Made by a program: the position numbers and the translations under genes. Below the pieces are notes generated by a model. That model did no database searches and had not been told where the DNA came from. It saw only the letters and a list, made by a program, of their open reading frames with translations. From JBQTJN01 sp052387095 (lineage in GTDB: Bacteria; Pseudomonadota; Alphaproteobacteria; Micavibrionales; Micavibrionaceae), in the NCBI GenBank assembly GCA_052387095.1, contig JBQTJN010000015.1, positions 1 through 39,751 on the forward strand: a stretch of DNA of 39,751 nucleotides, given 5' to 3'. Below are positions 16,043-24,715 of this stretch, one piece after another. The number at the start of each line of letters is the position of its first letter. Positions within the stretch are counted from its first letter, which is position 1.

Positions 16043-16571
16043 CTTTCGTATCGCCGTAGGTTCTTTCATCCAGCATTTCAAAATTTGCCATTAATGCGTG
16101 CGCGTGATTTTTTTCTGTCTCGAGAACGCAGATACAGCCGGGGGCCAGCCAACCCTGCTCTGCCAGGTTGATCAATGAAGGCCCGGCTAGGTTCTTATTA
16201 TAAGGCGGGTCGAGGAACACAAGTTCGGCGCGGGAAATAAATTCCGGGCGTGGACCCAGATTGCGCGCATCGCGCAGGATAAAATCAGAATCATTCCCGG
16301 CGCCCAGCGTACCCACGTTCTGCCTGGTAAGATCCAGTGCAATCTTGTCATTGTCGATGAAGGTGCAAAAAGCAGCGCCCTGCGAGAGCGCTTCAAGACC
16401 GAGCGCGCCGGTGCCGCAGAAAACATCCAACACATGCGCGCCATCAACGGCGCCTCTGCTACGCAACATGTTAAAGATGGCGCCGCGGATTTTATCGCTG
16501 GTCGGGCGGATGCTGTTGTCTTCCGGCGTCTTCAGGATGCGGCTGCCGTATTTTCCGGCGACAATTCTCAT
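16011..16571 (-). CDS. rsmD: 16S rRNA (guanine(966)-N(2))-methyltransferase RsmD
   Basis: A 186-residue SAM-dependent methyltransferase that modifies G966 of 16S rRNA in the assembled 30S particle. It starts MRIVAGKYGSR, typical of the family, followed by IRPTSDKIRGAIFN (21-34). The SAM-binding loop is DVFCGTGALGLE (49-60), and the catalytic motif is DPPY (121-124). Length is normal. Its start codon overlaps the stop of rluB by four bases (ATGA), so translation is coupled; rluB and rsmD also neighbour tadA in many alphaproteobacteria. Confidence 0.95.
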   Translation of the reverse strand: MRIVAGKYGSRILKTPEDNSIRPTSDKIRGAIFNMLRSRGAVDGAHVLDVFCGTGALGLEALSQGAAFCTFIDNDKIALDLTRQNVGTLGAGNDSDFILRDARNLGPRPEFISRAELVFLDPPYNKNLAGPSLINLAEQGWLAPGCICVLETEKNHAHALMANFEMLDERTYGDTKVTLSAFSQTG

Positions 16572-17335
16572 GATTTATCCCTGAAGAAACCGCCGACCTG
16601 GTGGCGCAGAACGTCGGGATAGACTTCCTCGATGCTGCCTGGTGTCAGCGTGCCGAGATTGAACGGGCCATAGGCTGTACGGATAAGGCGGTTGACGGAA
16701 AGGCCCAGCGCCTCCATGACGCGGCGGATTTCTCGGTTTTTACCCTCGGTCAGTGTGACCTGCAGCCATGTGTTGGCGCTCTTTTGTTCGCCGCCTTCGA
16801 TTTTCGCGTCGATAGATTTATAGCGAACGCCTTCGATGATGATGCCGTTGCCGAGCTTTTCGAGGCGGCCGGGGTCGACCGTGCCCATGACGCGCACGCG
16901 GTACTTCCGTTTCCATCCTGTGGAAGGGAGTTCGAGATGCCGGGCAAGTTCGCCGTCATTGGTCAAGAGCAGCAAGCCTTCGCTGTTCAGATCGAGACGG
17001 CCGATGCTGACGACGCGTCCCATTTCCTTCGGCAGGGTTTCGAAAACGGTGGTGCGGCCCATTTCATCACGTGCAGTAGTCACGAGACCGGAAGGTTTGT
17101 GATAGAGGAAGAGACGCGTGTCTTTCGGGGCGGGCAAGGGCTTGCCGTCGACCCTGATTTCATCGGACTCAGTGACGACGCAGGCCGGGGTTTGCAGTTT
17201 TATGCCATTCACGAAAACGCGGCCTTGTTCAATCCAGCGCTCAGCATCACGGCGCGAGCACAGGCCGGCGCGAGCCATGCGCTTGGCAATGCGTTCCCCT
17301 TTATTGGCAATGTTTTCTATGGTACCTGATGTCAT
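16568..17335 (-). CDS. rluB: 23S rRNA pseudouridine synthase, RluB/RsuA type
   Basis: A 255-residue enzyme. An N-terminal S4 RNA-binding domain (about 14-62: RIAKRMARAGLCSRRDAERWI) is followed by the RsuA-type catalytic domain with FLYHKPSGLVTT (76-87) and the catalytic loop GRLDLNSEGLLLLTNDG, in which D115 is the nucleophile. It makes pseudouridine in large-subunit rRNA (U2605 for RluB); assignment to RluB rather than a sister paralogue rests on family resemblance and neighbourhood. Its ATG (17335-17333) shares bases with the ATG of tadA on the other strand. No clear ribosome binding site precedes it; an alternative in-frame start is at 17278. Confidence 0.92.
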   Translation of the reverse strand: MTSGTIENIANKGERIAKRMARAGLCSRRDAERWIEQGRVFVNGIKLQTPACVVTESDEIRVDGKPLPAPKDTRLFLYHKPSGLVTTARDEMGRTTVFETLPKEMGRVVSIGRLDLNSEGLLLLTNDGELARHLELPSTGWKRKYRVRVMGTVDPGRLEKLGNGIIIEGVRYKSIDAKIEGGEQKSANTWLQVTLTEGKNREIRRVMEALGLSVNRLIRTAYGPFNLGTLTPGSIEEVYPDVLRHQVGGFFRDKS

Positions 17336-17801
17336 GGAGAGCGATATTATCTATATGCGCCTCGCTTTGGAAGAGGCGAAAGCAGCCGCGGCGCGGGATG
17401 AAGTGCCGATCGGCGCCGTGCTGGTCGATATCCGCACCGGCACCGTGGCAGCACGGGCGGGGAACCGCACGATTGAGCTGCGCGATCCGTCGGGGCATGC
17501 GGAGGTTCTTGTGATCCGCGATGTGTGCGGACAGGCAGGGGCGCAGCGGATCCCGGAATATGATCTGTTCGTGACGCTTGAGCCCTGCGCGATGTGCGCG
17601 GCTGTTATCAGTTTCGCGCGGGTACGGCGGCTGGTGTTCGGAGCCGGCGATCCGAAAGGCGGCGGCGTAGTGCATGGCGGAAAATTCTATGAGCAGCCCA
17701 CCTGCCATCACAGGCCGGAGGTTACGGAGCCGGTAATGGTAGAGGAATGCGGAGATGTGCTTAAAAGTTATTTTAAAGGGAAGCGCGTCAAGACGCTTTA
17801 A
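17334..17801 (+). CDS. tadA: tRNA adenosine(34) deaminase TadA
   Basis: A 155-residue zinc deaminase that converts A34 to inosine in tRNA-Arg. The zinc and catalytic residues are H55-A-E57 and PCAMC (C85, C88). RDEVPIGAVLVD (21-32) and the GAGDPKGGGVVHGG segment support TadA over other deaminases of this fold. Start is uncertain: ATG at 17334 is used here, 17319 and 17355 are in frame, and none has a convincing ribosome binding site. The ATG at 17334 overlaps head-to-head with the start codon of rluB. The 3' end overlaps the convergent purD gene by 14 bases. Confidence 0.92.
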   Translation: MESDIIYMRLALEEAKAAAARDEVPIGAVLVDIRTGTVAARAGNRTIELRDPSGHAEVLVIRDVCGQAGAQRIPEYDLFVTLEPCAMCAAVISFARVRRLVFGAGDPKGGGVVHGGKFYEQPTCHHRPEVTEPVMVEECGDVLKSYFKGKRVKTL

Positions 17802-19071
17802 CCGCCCGCCACCCGATATCACGGCGGCAGAAGCCGCCGTCCCAATTAATTTTATCGACGGCTTTGTAGGCCTGGGTCTGGGCGGTGCGGGCGCTGGAGC
17901 CGTGCGCGGTCACGCCAAGGACGCGGCCGCCGGTGGCGATGAGATGACCGGCGGAATTCCGGGATGTGCCGGCGTGGAAGATAGTGACATTTTCGACGCG
18001 ATCCGCTTCGTCAAGGTTTTTGATCCGCGTGTTTTTGGTATAGGCTCCGGGATAGCCGTTCGCCGCCATGATGACGCAGAGAGCGGTGTCGTCCGACCAT
18101 TTCACCTTGTCTTTAATTTTTTCCAGAGTTCCTTCTGCGCCCGCGAGCAAAATTTCCGCGAGATTCGATTCAAGGCGCATCATCAGCGCCTGGCATTCCG
18201 GATCGCCGAAGCGGATATTATATTCGATGAGGAAGGGTTCGCTTTTCACCACCATGATGCCCGCGAACAGCACGCCGGTGAAAGGGTTGCCGTCCTTTGC
18301 CATGCCGTCAATTGTGGGCTGGATCAGGCGCTTCAGAATTTTCTGTTCCAGTTCAGGTGTCATTAGATGTGCGGGGGAGTAGGCGCCCATGCCGCCAGTG
18401 TTGGGGCCTTTATCGCCGTTGAAAGCGCGCTTGTGATCCTGCGCGCTGCCGAAAGGCAGCATGGTTTTGCCGTCGGAGAGGGCGAAATAGCTGAGCTCCT
18501 CGCCATCGAGAAATTTCTCCACAACGATTTCCGTGCCGGCCTTGCCGAAAGACGCGCCCGATAACATGGCGCGCGCCTCGACCAGCGCTGCGTTATAAGT
18601 GGGACAGATGATCACCCCCTTGCCAGCGGCAAGCCCGTCTGTTTTTATGACGATGGGCAGGGTTTGTGCGTGAATGAATTTCTCGGTGTCCTCGATTTTT
18701 TTGAAACGGCCGTAGGCGGCGGTCGGAATTTTATGACGCGCGCAGAAATCTTTCATGAACCCCTTGGAGCCTTCGAGCTGCGCGGCCTTTGCGGAAGGGC
18801 CAAAAACTTTTAGGCCGGCCATTTTCATTGTATCGGCGAGGCCGTCGACCAGCGGCGCTTCAGGGCCGATGAATACGAGATCGATATTCTTTTCTTTGGC
18901 GAATTTAATGAGCGCGTTGTGAGCATCTGCGGCGATATTAACGCACTCTGCTACCTGTTCGATGCCAGGGTTGCCGGGCGCGCAATAGAGTGCGCTAAGA
19001 TTTTTTGATTTTTTCAACGCCCAGGCGAGGGCGTGTTCGCGGCCGCCGGAGCCGATCAGTAAAATATTCAT
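17788..19071 (-). CDS. purD: Phosphoribosylamine-glycine ligase
   Basis: A 427-residue ATP-grasp enzyme of purine biosynthesis that joins phosphoribosylamine and glycine. The N-terminal domain begins MNILLIGSGGREHALAWAL. The middle carries VFIGPEAPLVDGLAD (about 76-90), then GPSAKAAQLEGSKGFMKDF and the ATP-grasp segment VIKTDGLAAGKGVI (about 141-154). GDKGPNTGGMGAYSPA and IEYNIRFGDPECQ are family signatures. The start at 19071 gives the canonical N-terminus; an in-frame upstream ATG only adds an unrelated extension. It lies downstream of putA on the same strand with 16 bases between. Confidence 0.96.
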   Translation of the reverse strand: MNILLIGSGGREHALAWALKKSKNLSALYCAPGNPGIEQVAECVNIAADAHNALIKFAKEKNIDLVFIGPEAPLVDGLADTMKMAGLKVFGPSAKAAQLEGSKGFMKDFCARHKIPTAAYGRFKKIEDTEKFIHAQTLPIVIKTDGLAAGKGVIICPTYNAALVEARAMLSGASFGKAGTEIVVEKFLDGEELSYFALSDGKTMLPFGSAQDHKRAFNGDKGPNTGGMGAYSPAHLMTPELEQKILKRLIQPTIDGMAKDGNPFTGVLFAGIMVVKSEPFLIEYNIRFGDPECQALMMRLESNLAEILLAGAEGTLEKIKDKVKWSDDTALCVIMAANGYPGAYTKNTRIKNLDEADRVENVTIFHAGTSRNSAGHLIATGGRVLGVTAHGSSARTAQTQAYKAVDKINWDGGFCRRDIGWRAVKAS

Positions 19072-19087
19072 AATATGATTTTTAGCG

Positions 19088-22087
19088 TCAATCGCCCAAA
19101 GACACAAGAGAGGCGTTGCCGCCAGCGGCCGTGGTGTTGGTAGAAATCATGCGCTCGGCGGCAAAACGCGGCAGATAATGCGGACCGCCCGCCTTGGGCC
19201 CCGTGCCGGAGAGACCCTGCCCCCCGAAAGGCTGCGTTCCCACGACCGCGCCGATGATGGAGCGGTTAATATAGACATTGCCCGCGCGCATGCGGGATGT
19301 CACGTGATCATGGAAAGTCTGCAGGCGGCTGTGGACGCCGAGGGTAAGGCCGTAACCCTTGACGTTGAGATCATCCATCATCTGATCGAGATTTTCGCGG
19401 CGGTAGCGGATGATGTGGAGAATGGGCCCGAAAACTTCCTTATCCAGTTTTGAAAGATCCGGCATGATATAGGCGCAGGGCGCAAAATAAGGGCCTTGGG
19501 TTTTTATGATGTCGCCGAGCGGCGCCGCGCAGACAAATTCGGCGAAGCTGTCAAGAAATTTGCGGTGTTTTGTCAGATTTTCAAGTGAATCCTGGTCGAT
19601 CAGCGGGCCGACATCGGTGGAGAGTTCTGCCGGATCACCGATATGAATTTCCGCCATCGCGCCTTTAAGCATATGCAGAATTTTCGGGGCGGCATCATCC
19701 TGTACGCAGAGGACGCGGAGCGAGGAGCAGCGCTGGCCAGCGGAGCCGAAGGCGCTGATCAGCACATCGTCTACCACCTGTTCGGTGAGGGCGGAGGAAT
19801 CGACGATCATAGCGTTGAAGCCGCCGGTTTCGGCAATGAGCGGGACAATGGGTCCGCGCTTGTTGCTGAGCGTTTTGTTGATTTCCCACGCAACCTCGGT
19901 CGAACCGGTAAAGGCGACGCCCGCCACGTTTTCATGCGCGACCAGGGCTGCACCGGTTTTACCGTCGCCGATGACAAGATGCAGCGCATCTTCCGGGATG
20001 CCGGCCTGATGCATGAGTTCAATGGCGCGCTTTGCGATAAAAGGCGTTTGCTCGGCGGGTTTTACTATTACGGCATTGCCGGCCATGAGAGCGGCGACAA
20101 CCTGGCCGGTGAAAATAGCCAGCGGGAAATTCCACGGGCTTATGCAGACGAACACGCCGCGGCCTTCGAGATGCAGGATATTGGTCTCGCCAGTGGGGCT
20201 GGGCAGGGATTCGCCGGAATCTGCAAAATCAAGACGACCGCGTTCGGCATAATAGCAGCAGAAATCGACAGCCTCGCGCAGTTCGGCCAGCGCGTCGGGA
20301 ATGGTGCGCCGCGCCTCATAGACGCAGAGCGCCATCATTTCATCGCGGTGCTCCTCGAGCAGGTGAGCATAGCGCTCCAGTGCGACGGCGCGCTCTTCGG
20401 CGGAGGTTTTCGACCAGGATTTAAAGCCCTTACCCGCGCGCGCGAAAATTTCCGGAATCAATTGCAGATTCGTGTCAGGCACGCCGGTGAGATTTTTCTT
20501 AAAAGATTTCATATTCGAAAGCAGGGATGAAATGTTACCCGCATCATACAAGTCCAGCCCGTTCGAATTGCGCCGCCCGAATGGCATTTCCTTCACATAA
20601 AGGTCGCGCGGCAGGAGAATGGCGGAATGCCGCATGGAAGAAGAGCTGCGCGCATTTTCCACAGGATCACGCACAATATCTTCCACAGCTTCGCCTGCGT
20701 TCATGAGACGGTTCAGGAAGGATGTGTTGGCGCCGTTCTCAAGCAGGCGGCGTACGAGATAGGCAAGCAGGTCTTCCTGCGGGCCGACGGGGGCGTAGAT
20801 GCTGACCGGTGTGATTCTGTCTTTTAAAATAAGATCGAAGAGGCTTTCCCCCATACCGTGCAGACGCTGGAATTCAAAATTTGTTTTGGCTTCCTGCCCC
20901 ATTTCGATAATGGCGGCGGCGGTATGGGCGTTATGTGTACCGAAAAGCGGGTCGATCCAGTCTTTCTGCGCGAACATTGTCTGGGCGCAGGCAAGATAAG
21001 ACAAATCGGTATTGGTCTTGCGTGTGAAGACGGGGTAGTCGGGATGGCTCTGTACCTGTGCGCGTTTGATCTCCGAATCCCAGTAGGCGCCCTTGACGAG
21101 ACGCATCTTGATGCGTCGGTTATATTGTTCACCGAGCGCGGCAACGCGGTGAATGAGCGGCAGGCCGCGTTTCTGGTAAGCCTGTACGGCGAGGCCGAAA
21201 CCGTTCCAGTTGCGCAGAGATTGATCTTTCATAATATTTTCGATGATTTCGAGTGAAATTTCGAGACGTTCCGATTCCTCGGCATCGACAATCAGCGTGA
21301 TGTTGTAGTGCGCGGCAACCTTGCAGATATCGAGCAGGCGGTGGGTGATTTCGGGAACGCAGATATCGCGTTGCCAGACGGTGTAGCGCGGGTGCAGGGC
21401 GGATAGCTTCACCGACATGCCGGATGGATGTTCATCCTGTCCGCGGTTTTTGCCGATAAACTGCGCGGCATTGAAATAGGATTCGAAATAACGCTCCGCG
21501 TCTTCGGAGGTGCGTGCGCCTTCGCCCAGTATGTCGTAGGAGATCGCGTAACCTTTGGCTTTGTAGGGGGCAGATTTGCGCTGCGCGTCCGCAATGTCGC
21601 GGCCGAGAACGAATTGTCCGCCCATCATCCGCATGCCCTGAATCATGGCTTCGCGCACAAGAGGCTCGCTTAAAGACGAGAATTTGCTGTCGAGCGCCTT
21701 CTGCGTCATCTTCATGCCGAATCCCGCGACCTTGTTCAAAAAGCCCTTGCCGCTGCTGGTATCTTCGCTGCCGACAGATTTCAGCCAGTTTGTTGCTGCC
21801 ACCTTGTCGCGGATCAGCGCGTCGGCGGTTGCCTTGTCCGGAATACGCAGCAGCGCTTCGGCGAGAGTCATCAGCGATAAACCCTCTTCGGAACTCAAAG
21901 GATATTGGCGCAGAAAATTCTCAACACGGCCGCCGGCACCTTTACCGGCGCGAATGCGATTTACAAGATTAACGGCGCGTTTATGTACGGCATTCGCGCG
22001 GCGTTCGCCCCAGGGCAGAGCGGCGAGCAGGGCTTCGACGCACTCCGCTTCATCGGCATATAAATAGTCGGACATCGGGCGTGCCAT
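19088..22087 (-). CDS. putA: Bifunctional proline dehydrogenase / glutamate-gamma-semialdehyde dehydrogenase PutA
   Basis: A 999-residue enzyme that oxidises proline to glutamate in two steps with channelled intermediate. The N-terminal half holds the FAD-dependent PRODH barrel with RLVKGAYWDSEIKRA, FGTHNAHTAA and YAPVGPQEDLLAYLVRRLL. The C-terminal half is an aldehyde dehydrogenase with GNAVIVKPAEQTP, AFTGSTEVAW, the Glu in IAETGGFNAM and the catalytic cysteine C787 in SAGQRCSS. There is no ribbon-helix-helix domain, so unlike E. coli PutA it is not a repressor; the size matches the minimal type known from Bradyrhizobium. Start is uncertain: 22087 (MARPMSDYLY) is preferred, 22132 and 22075 are alternatives. 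A TATGAT box on this strand near 22133 fits the inner starts. Confidence 0.94.
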   Translation of the reverse strand: MARPMSDYLYADEAECVEALLAALPWGERRANAVHKRAVNLVNRIRAGKGAGGRVENFLRQYPLSSEEGLSLMTLAEALLRIPDKATADALIRDKVAATNWLKSVGSEDTSSGKGFLNKVAGFGMKMTQKALDSKFSSLSEPLVREAMIQGMRMMGGQFVLGRDIADAQRKSAPYKAKGYAISYDILGEGARTSEDAERYFESYFNAAQFIGKNRGQDEHPSGMSVKLSALHPRYTVWQRDICVPEITHRLLDICKVAAHYNITLIVDAEESERLEISLEIIENIMKDQSLRNWNGFGLAVQAYQKRGLPLIHRVAALGEQYNRRIKMRLVKGAYWDSEIKRAQVQSHPDYPVFTRKTNTDLSYLACAQTMFAQKDWIDPLFGTHNAHTAAAIIEMGQEAKTNFEFQRLHGMGESLFDLILKDRITPVSIYAPVGPQEDLLAYLVRRLLENGANTSFLNRLMNAGEAVEDIVRDPVENARSSSSMRHSAILLPRDLYVKEMPFGRRNSNGLDLYDAGNISSLLSNMKSFKKNLTGVPDTNLQLIPEIFARAGKGFKSWSKTSAEERAVALERYAHLLEEHRDEMMALCVYEARRTIPDALAELREAVDFCCYYAERGRLDFADSGESLPSPTGETNILHLEGRGVFVCISPWNFPLAIFTGQVVAALMAGNAVIVKPAEQTPFIAKRAIELMHQAGIPEDALHLVIGDGKTGAALVAHENVAGVAFTGSTEVAWEINKTLSNKRGPIVPLIAETGGFNAMIVDSSALTEQVVDDVLISAFGSAGQRCSSLRVLCVQDDAAPKILHMLKGAMAEIHIGDPAELSTDVGPLIDQDSLENLTKHRKFLDSFAEFVCAAPLGDIIKTQGPYFAPCAYIMPDLSKLDKEVFGPILHIIRYRRENLDQMMDDLNVKGYGLTLGVHSRLQTFHDHVTSRMRAGNVYINRSIIGAVVGTQPFGGQGLSGTGPKAGGPHYLPRFAAERMISTNTTAAGGNASLVSLGD

Positions 22088-22102
22088 GGCGTCAAAACCA
22101 GC

Positions 22103-22132
22103 TTGTGTTAATCGGGTGTTCGATCCTATCAT
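22103..22132 (+). promoter_or_regulatory. Candidate leaderless promoter of xseA
   Basis: TTGTGT (22103-22108), an 18-base spacer and TATCAT (22127-22132) lie six bases before the xseA ATG at 22139. No Shine-Dalgarno sequence is present. The complementary strand of the same box reads ATGATA within TATGATA, so it may serve putA as well. Confidence 0.4.
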
Positions 22133-22138
22133 ACATTT

Positions 22139-23434
22139 ATGGATGAAAAAGACATTCCCCGGACAAATATCCCGGAATATTCCGTCAGCGAACTGGCGGG
22201 CGGCCTCAAGCGCACGCTGGAAGAGGCTTACGGTCACGTGCGCGTGCGCGGGGAGCTCAGCCGTGTGTCGGTGGCAGCGTCCGGCCATATGTATTCCACG
22301 CTCAAGGATGCGCAGGCCGCGATCGATGCGGTGTGCTGGCGCGGGACTTTAAGTAAACTGAGCGTAAAGCCCGAGGAAGGGCTGGAGGTTGTGTGCACGG
22401 GACGAATCACAACTTACCCGGCGCGGTCGAATTACCAGCTGATTATCGATTTGATGGAACTGGCCGGGGCGGGCGCGCTTCTCAAGTTGCTCGAGGAGCG
22501 GAAAAAAAGACTGGCAGCGGAAGGCTTATTCGATGCGGCACGCAAAAAGAAATTGCCGTTTTTACCGGGCGTTATCGGTGTGGTGACATCGCCGACCGGC
22601 GCGGTCATCCGTGACATATTGCATCGCCTCGAGGACCGCATGCCAAGACACGTGATTGTATGGCCGGTGCTGGTGCAGGGTGCAGGCGCGGCAGAAGCCG
22701 TGGCGGCGGCGGTAAACGGATTCCAGACCATTCACGAACACGGATTACCGCGGCCGGATTTATTGATTGTGGCGCGCGGCGGCGGATCGCTCGAGGACTT
22801 GATGCCGTTCAATGAAGAGATCGTTGCACGCGCGGTGGCCGCGTCGTCGATTCCTATTATTTCGGCTGTCGGGCACGAGACGGATACAACTTTGTGCGAT
22901 TACGCGGCGGATGTGCGTGCGCCAACGCCGACGGGGGCGGCGGAGATGGCTGTGCCGGTGCGGGTGCAATTGCTGGCGCAGGTTCTGGATACGCAACGCA
23001 GACTCTATACGGGGCTTTCGCGCCTGATTGATCACGCGCGGCAGAGATTAGAGACGCAGAAGCAGGGATTGAAAGATCCGTCACGGTTGCTCGAGATGAA
23101 AATGCAGGCGCTCGATCATGTCGCAGAGCGCCTACGGCTGCGCCGCCCGGAGAAGCAGCTTGAAGAGGCGCAAAAAACACTCGAGCGGTTTGTATACGGA
23201 CTTGTTAAAACGATGCCACGCATTTTAAGCGACCTGCAGCGTAAAACGGATCACATGGAGCAGGTGTTGCGGGCCTATTCCTTTGAAAATGTACTGGAGC
23301 GAGGTTTTGCGGTGGCGCGCGGCGTGGACGGAAAGCTTGTCACCGAAGCAGGGCAGACAAAAGTCGGCGATTTGCTGGAGATTCAATTCAAAAAGCGCGG
23401 CTTTGTGCGCGCGCGGGTTGAGAAGAGTAAATAA
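22139..23434 (+). CDS. xseA: Exodeoxyribonuclease VII large subunit
   Basis: A 431-residue protein, the catalytic subunit of exonuclease VII, which degrades single-stranded DNA. The N-terminal OB-fold begins PEYSVSELAGGLKRTLEEAYGH (split here over about 13-34), with VRVRGELS (35-42) typical of the family. The nuclease domain shows GVVTSPTGAVIRDILHR, DLLIVARGGGSLEDLMPFNEE (in two adjacent blocks), and ISAVGHETDTTLCDYAADVRAPTPT. A long coiled coil (about 275-390) precedes the conserved C-terminal ALERGFAV-like segment (NVLERGFAVARG). Slightly shorter than E. coli XseA (456). It diverges from putA. The small subunit xseB is not in this window. Confidence 0.95.
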   Translation: MDEKDIPRTNIPEYSVSELAGGLKRTLEEAYGHVRVRGELSRVSVAASGHMYSTLKDAQAAIDAVCWRGTLSKLSVKPEEGLEVVCTGRITTYPARSNYQLIIDLMELAGAGALLKLLEERKKRLAAEGLFDAARKKKLPFLPGVIGVVTSPTGAVIRDILHRLEDRMPRHVIVWPVLVQGAGAAEAVAAAVNGFQTIHEHGLPRPDLLIVARGGGSLEDLMPFNEEIVARAVAASSIPIISAVGHETDTTLCDYAADVRAPTPTGAAEMAVPVRVQLLAQVLDTQRRLYTGLSRLIDHARQRLETQKQGLKDPSRLLEMKMQALDHVAERLRLRRPEKQLEEAQKTLERFVYGLVKTMPRILSDLQRKTDHMEQVLRAYSFENVLERGFAVARGVDGKLVTEAGQTKVGDLLEIQFKKRGFVRARVEKSK

Positions 23435-23436
23435 TA

Positions 23437-23512
23437 TGATGTAATTCTGAGCGAAGCGAAGAAACTCATTAATCAAAAGATCCTTCGTCGCTTTGCTCCT
23501 CAGGATGACATT
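23437..23512. repeat. Palindromic intergenic repeat (GAGCGAAGCGAAG type)
   Basis: The left arm TAATTCTGAGCGAAGCGAAG (ending 23461) pairs imperfectly with the right arm CCTTCGTCGCTTTGCTCCTC followed by AGGATGACATTA (23482-23512). The pattern resembles widely scattered GAGCGAAGCGAAG palindromes in bacterial genomes. It occupies the whole gap between the convergent xseA and the gene at 23519, where it may act as a two-way terminator. It is unrelated in sequence to the repeats at 10884 and 25246. Confidence 0.7.
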
Positions 23513-23518
23513 ATTTGT

Positions 23519-24610
23519 TTAAGACTTCTGACTCAAAACGCCGCTGTCCTCGAAGCCCTGGATGAGAGTTTCCGAGAGCTCATGCAGGCGGCGGGCGCTA
23601 TCCAGCGCCTTTTCAACCATTTCTATTACCTCGTCCAGCGGTGTTTCCGGTACAATGTTGGCGTATTCCGGGCTGGTCTTGATTCGTGCGTAGAAATGAA
23701 TCAGTTCGCTGGAAAGCCGGTCGCCGAGAATATCAATCTTGTCCGTGTTGCGGTCGAACACGGCACGGTCGAGCGCCGGCTGCTTCTGGAGGATGTCGCC
23801 CGCGCGTTTATATTTCGGCGGCTTAGCCGTGTCCTTGAGCCCGCGTAATGTTTCTTCGTAGACGACGAGGTAGGCCTCGATCTTAGAGCGGCTGGATTTG
23901 ATTTCGGAATCCAGCATGATGGCGACGATACGGCGCTCCTTGTCGCGGAGTTTGCGCTCCTTGTTCATCATGTCGACATTGTCGGTCTGGGCGTCGATGA
24001 TTTTTTGAAATCCGCGCATAATCACGATGCTCAGGAATGTAAATGCACCAATAATACACAGAAACAGGATGAATCCGAAAATCAGGAGAACGGATCCATC
24101 GCCGGATGAGGTGTCGCTTTTGGAATCAAGTCCCCAGACGCCGATGCCTTTATTCTGCGCCTGTGTTTCCGCCTGGATATAGGCGTTTTCAAAAACCGTG
24201 CCGTAGATCGCAGTGCGCTCAACAGTGGCGTAGCCTTCCTGTATCATGAAGAGGCTGAGATCGATATCGCCGGCATTGACGCATTGCGCCTCAAGTTCAC
24301 GGTCGTTACGCGCTTTTATCTCGCACTCGACTTTCCGGCCAGCCAGCGCATTGTCGAGGGCGGTACGCGCTTTAAGTTGGAAAAATACGGGTGCGCCGGC
24401 TACGGCCTCTGCGCCCCAGAGGCGGATAACCGTGTCGTTTGAAAGAAGAGTTGCGGCATCCGTTGCCCGTGCCAGCGTTGTAAAAACAGCAGGTTCCGAC
24501 GCCGTTGTTTCCTGGGCGCGCAGCGGAAAAGCCGCAAGCGCGAGAAGCAGGCAGAGGAAAACGGAGACTTTCAGGTTAAACCGGCTTTTTAAAATATTGA
24601 AATCAGGCAT
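23519..24610 (-). CDS. Membrane protein with degenerate nuclease-like (SNase fold) periplasmic domain
   Basis: A 363-residue protein with a signal peptide (about 13-32, ending LRAQ), then a domain resembling staphylococcal nuclease (about 42-160). The visible landmarks are VIRLWGAEAV (61-70), ARTALDNALAGRKVECEI (81-98), LEAQCVNAGDIDLSLFMIQEG (in two blocks) and the ending AQNKGIGVWG (151-160). Where active nucleases carry Arg-x4-Asp-Thr-Pro-Glu, this one has R63 but Ala/Val in place of the metal-binding Asp and catalytic Glu, so it is probably not a nuclease. A membrane helix (173-198) is followed by a charged cytosolic part with likely coiled coil (205-260) and helical C-terminus. Function unknown. 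Confidence 0.75.
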   Translation of the reverse strand: MPDFNILKSRFNLKVSVFLCLLLALAAFPLRAQETTASEPAVFTTLARATDAATLLSNDTVIRLWGAEAVAGAPVFFQLKARTALDNALAGRKVECEIKARNDRELEAQCVNAGDIDLSLFMIQEGYATVERTAIYGTVFENAYIQAETQAQNKGIGVWGLDSKSDTSSGDGSVLLIFGFILFLCIIGAFTFLSIVIMRGFQKIIDAQTDNVDMMNKERKLRDKERRIVAIMLDSEIKSSRSKIEAYLVVYEETLRGLKDTAKPPKYKRAGDILQKQPALDRAVFDRNTDKIDILGDRLSSELIHFYARIKTSPEYANIVPETPLDEVIEMVEKALDSARRLHELSETLIQGFEDSGVLSQKS

Positions 24611-24715
24611 TCGAAATCATAGCAAAATATAGAGTAGAGGCAAAGAGGCCGGATTTCTGCTAAAATAAGGAGGATTGGGCTTGTCTGGTGCGCCCGGTAC
24701 ATTTATGGATGGGGA

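Noticed and set aside
19643..20530. A 295-codon plus-strand open frame inside putA.
   Set aside because: It is an antisense shadow; the aldehyde dehydrogenase motifs on the minus strand account for the sequence.
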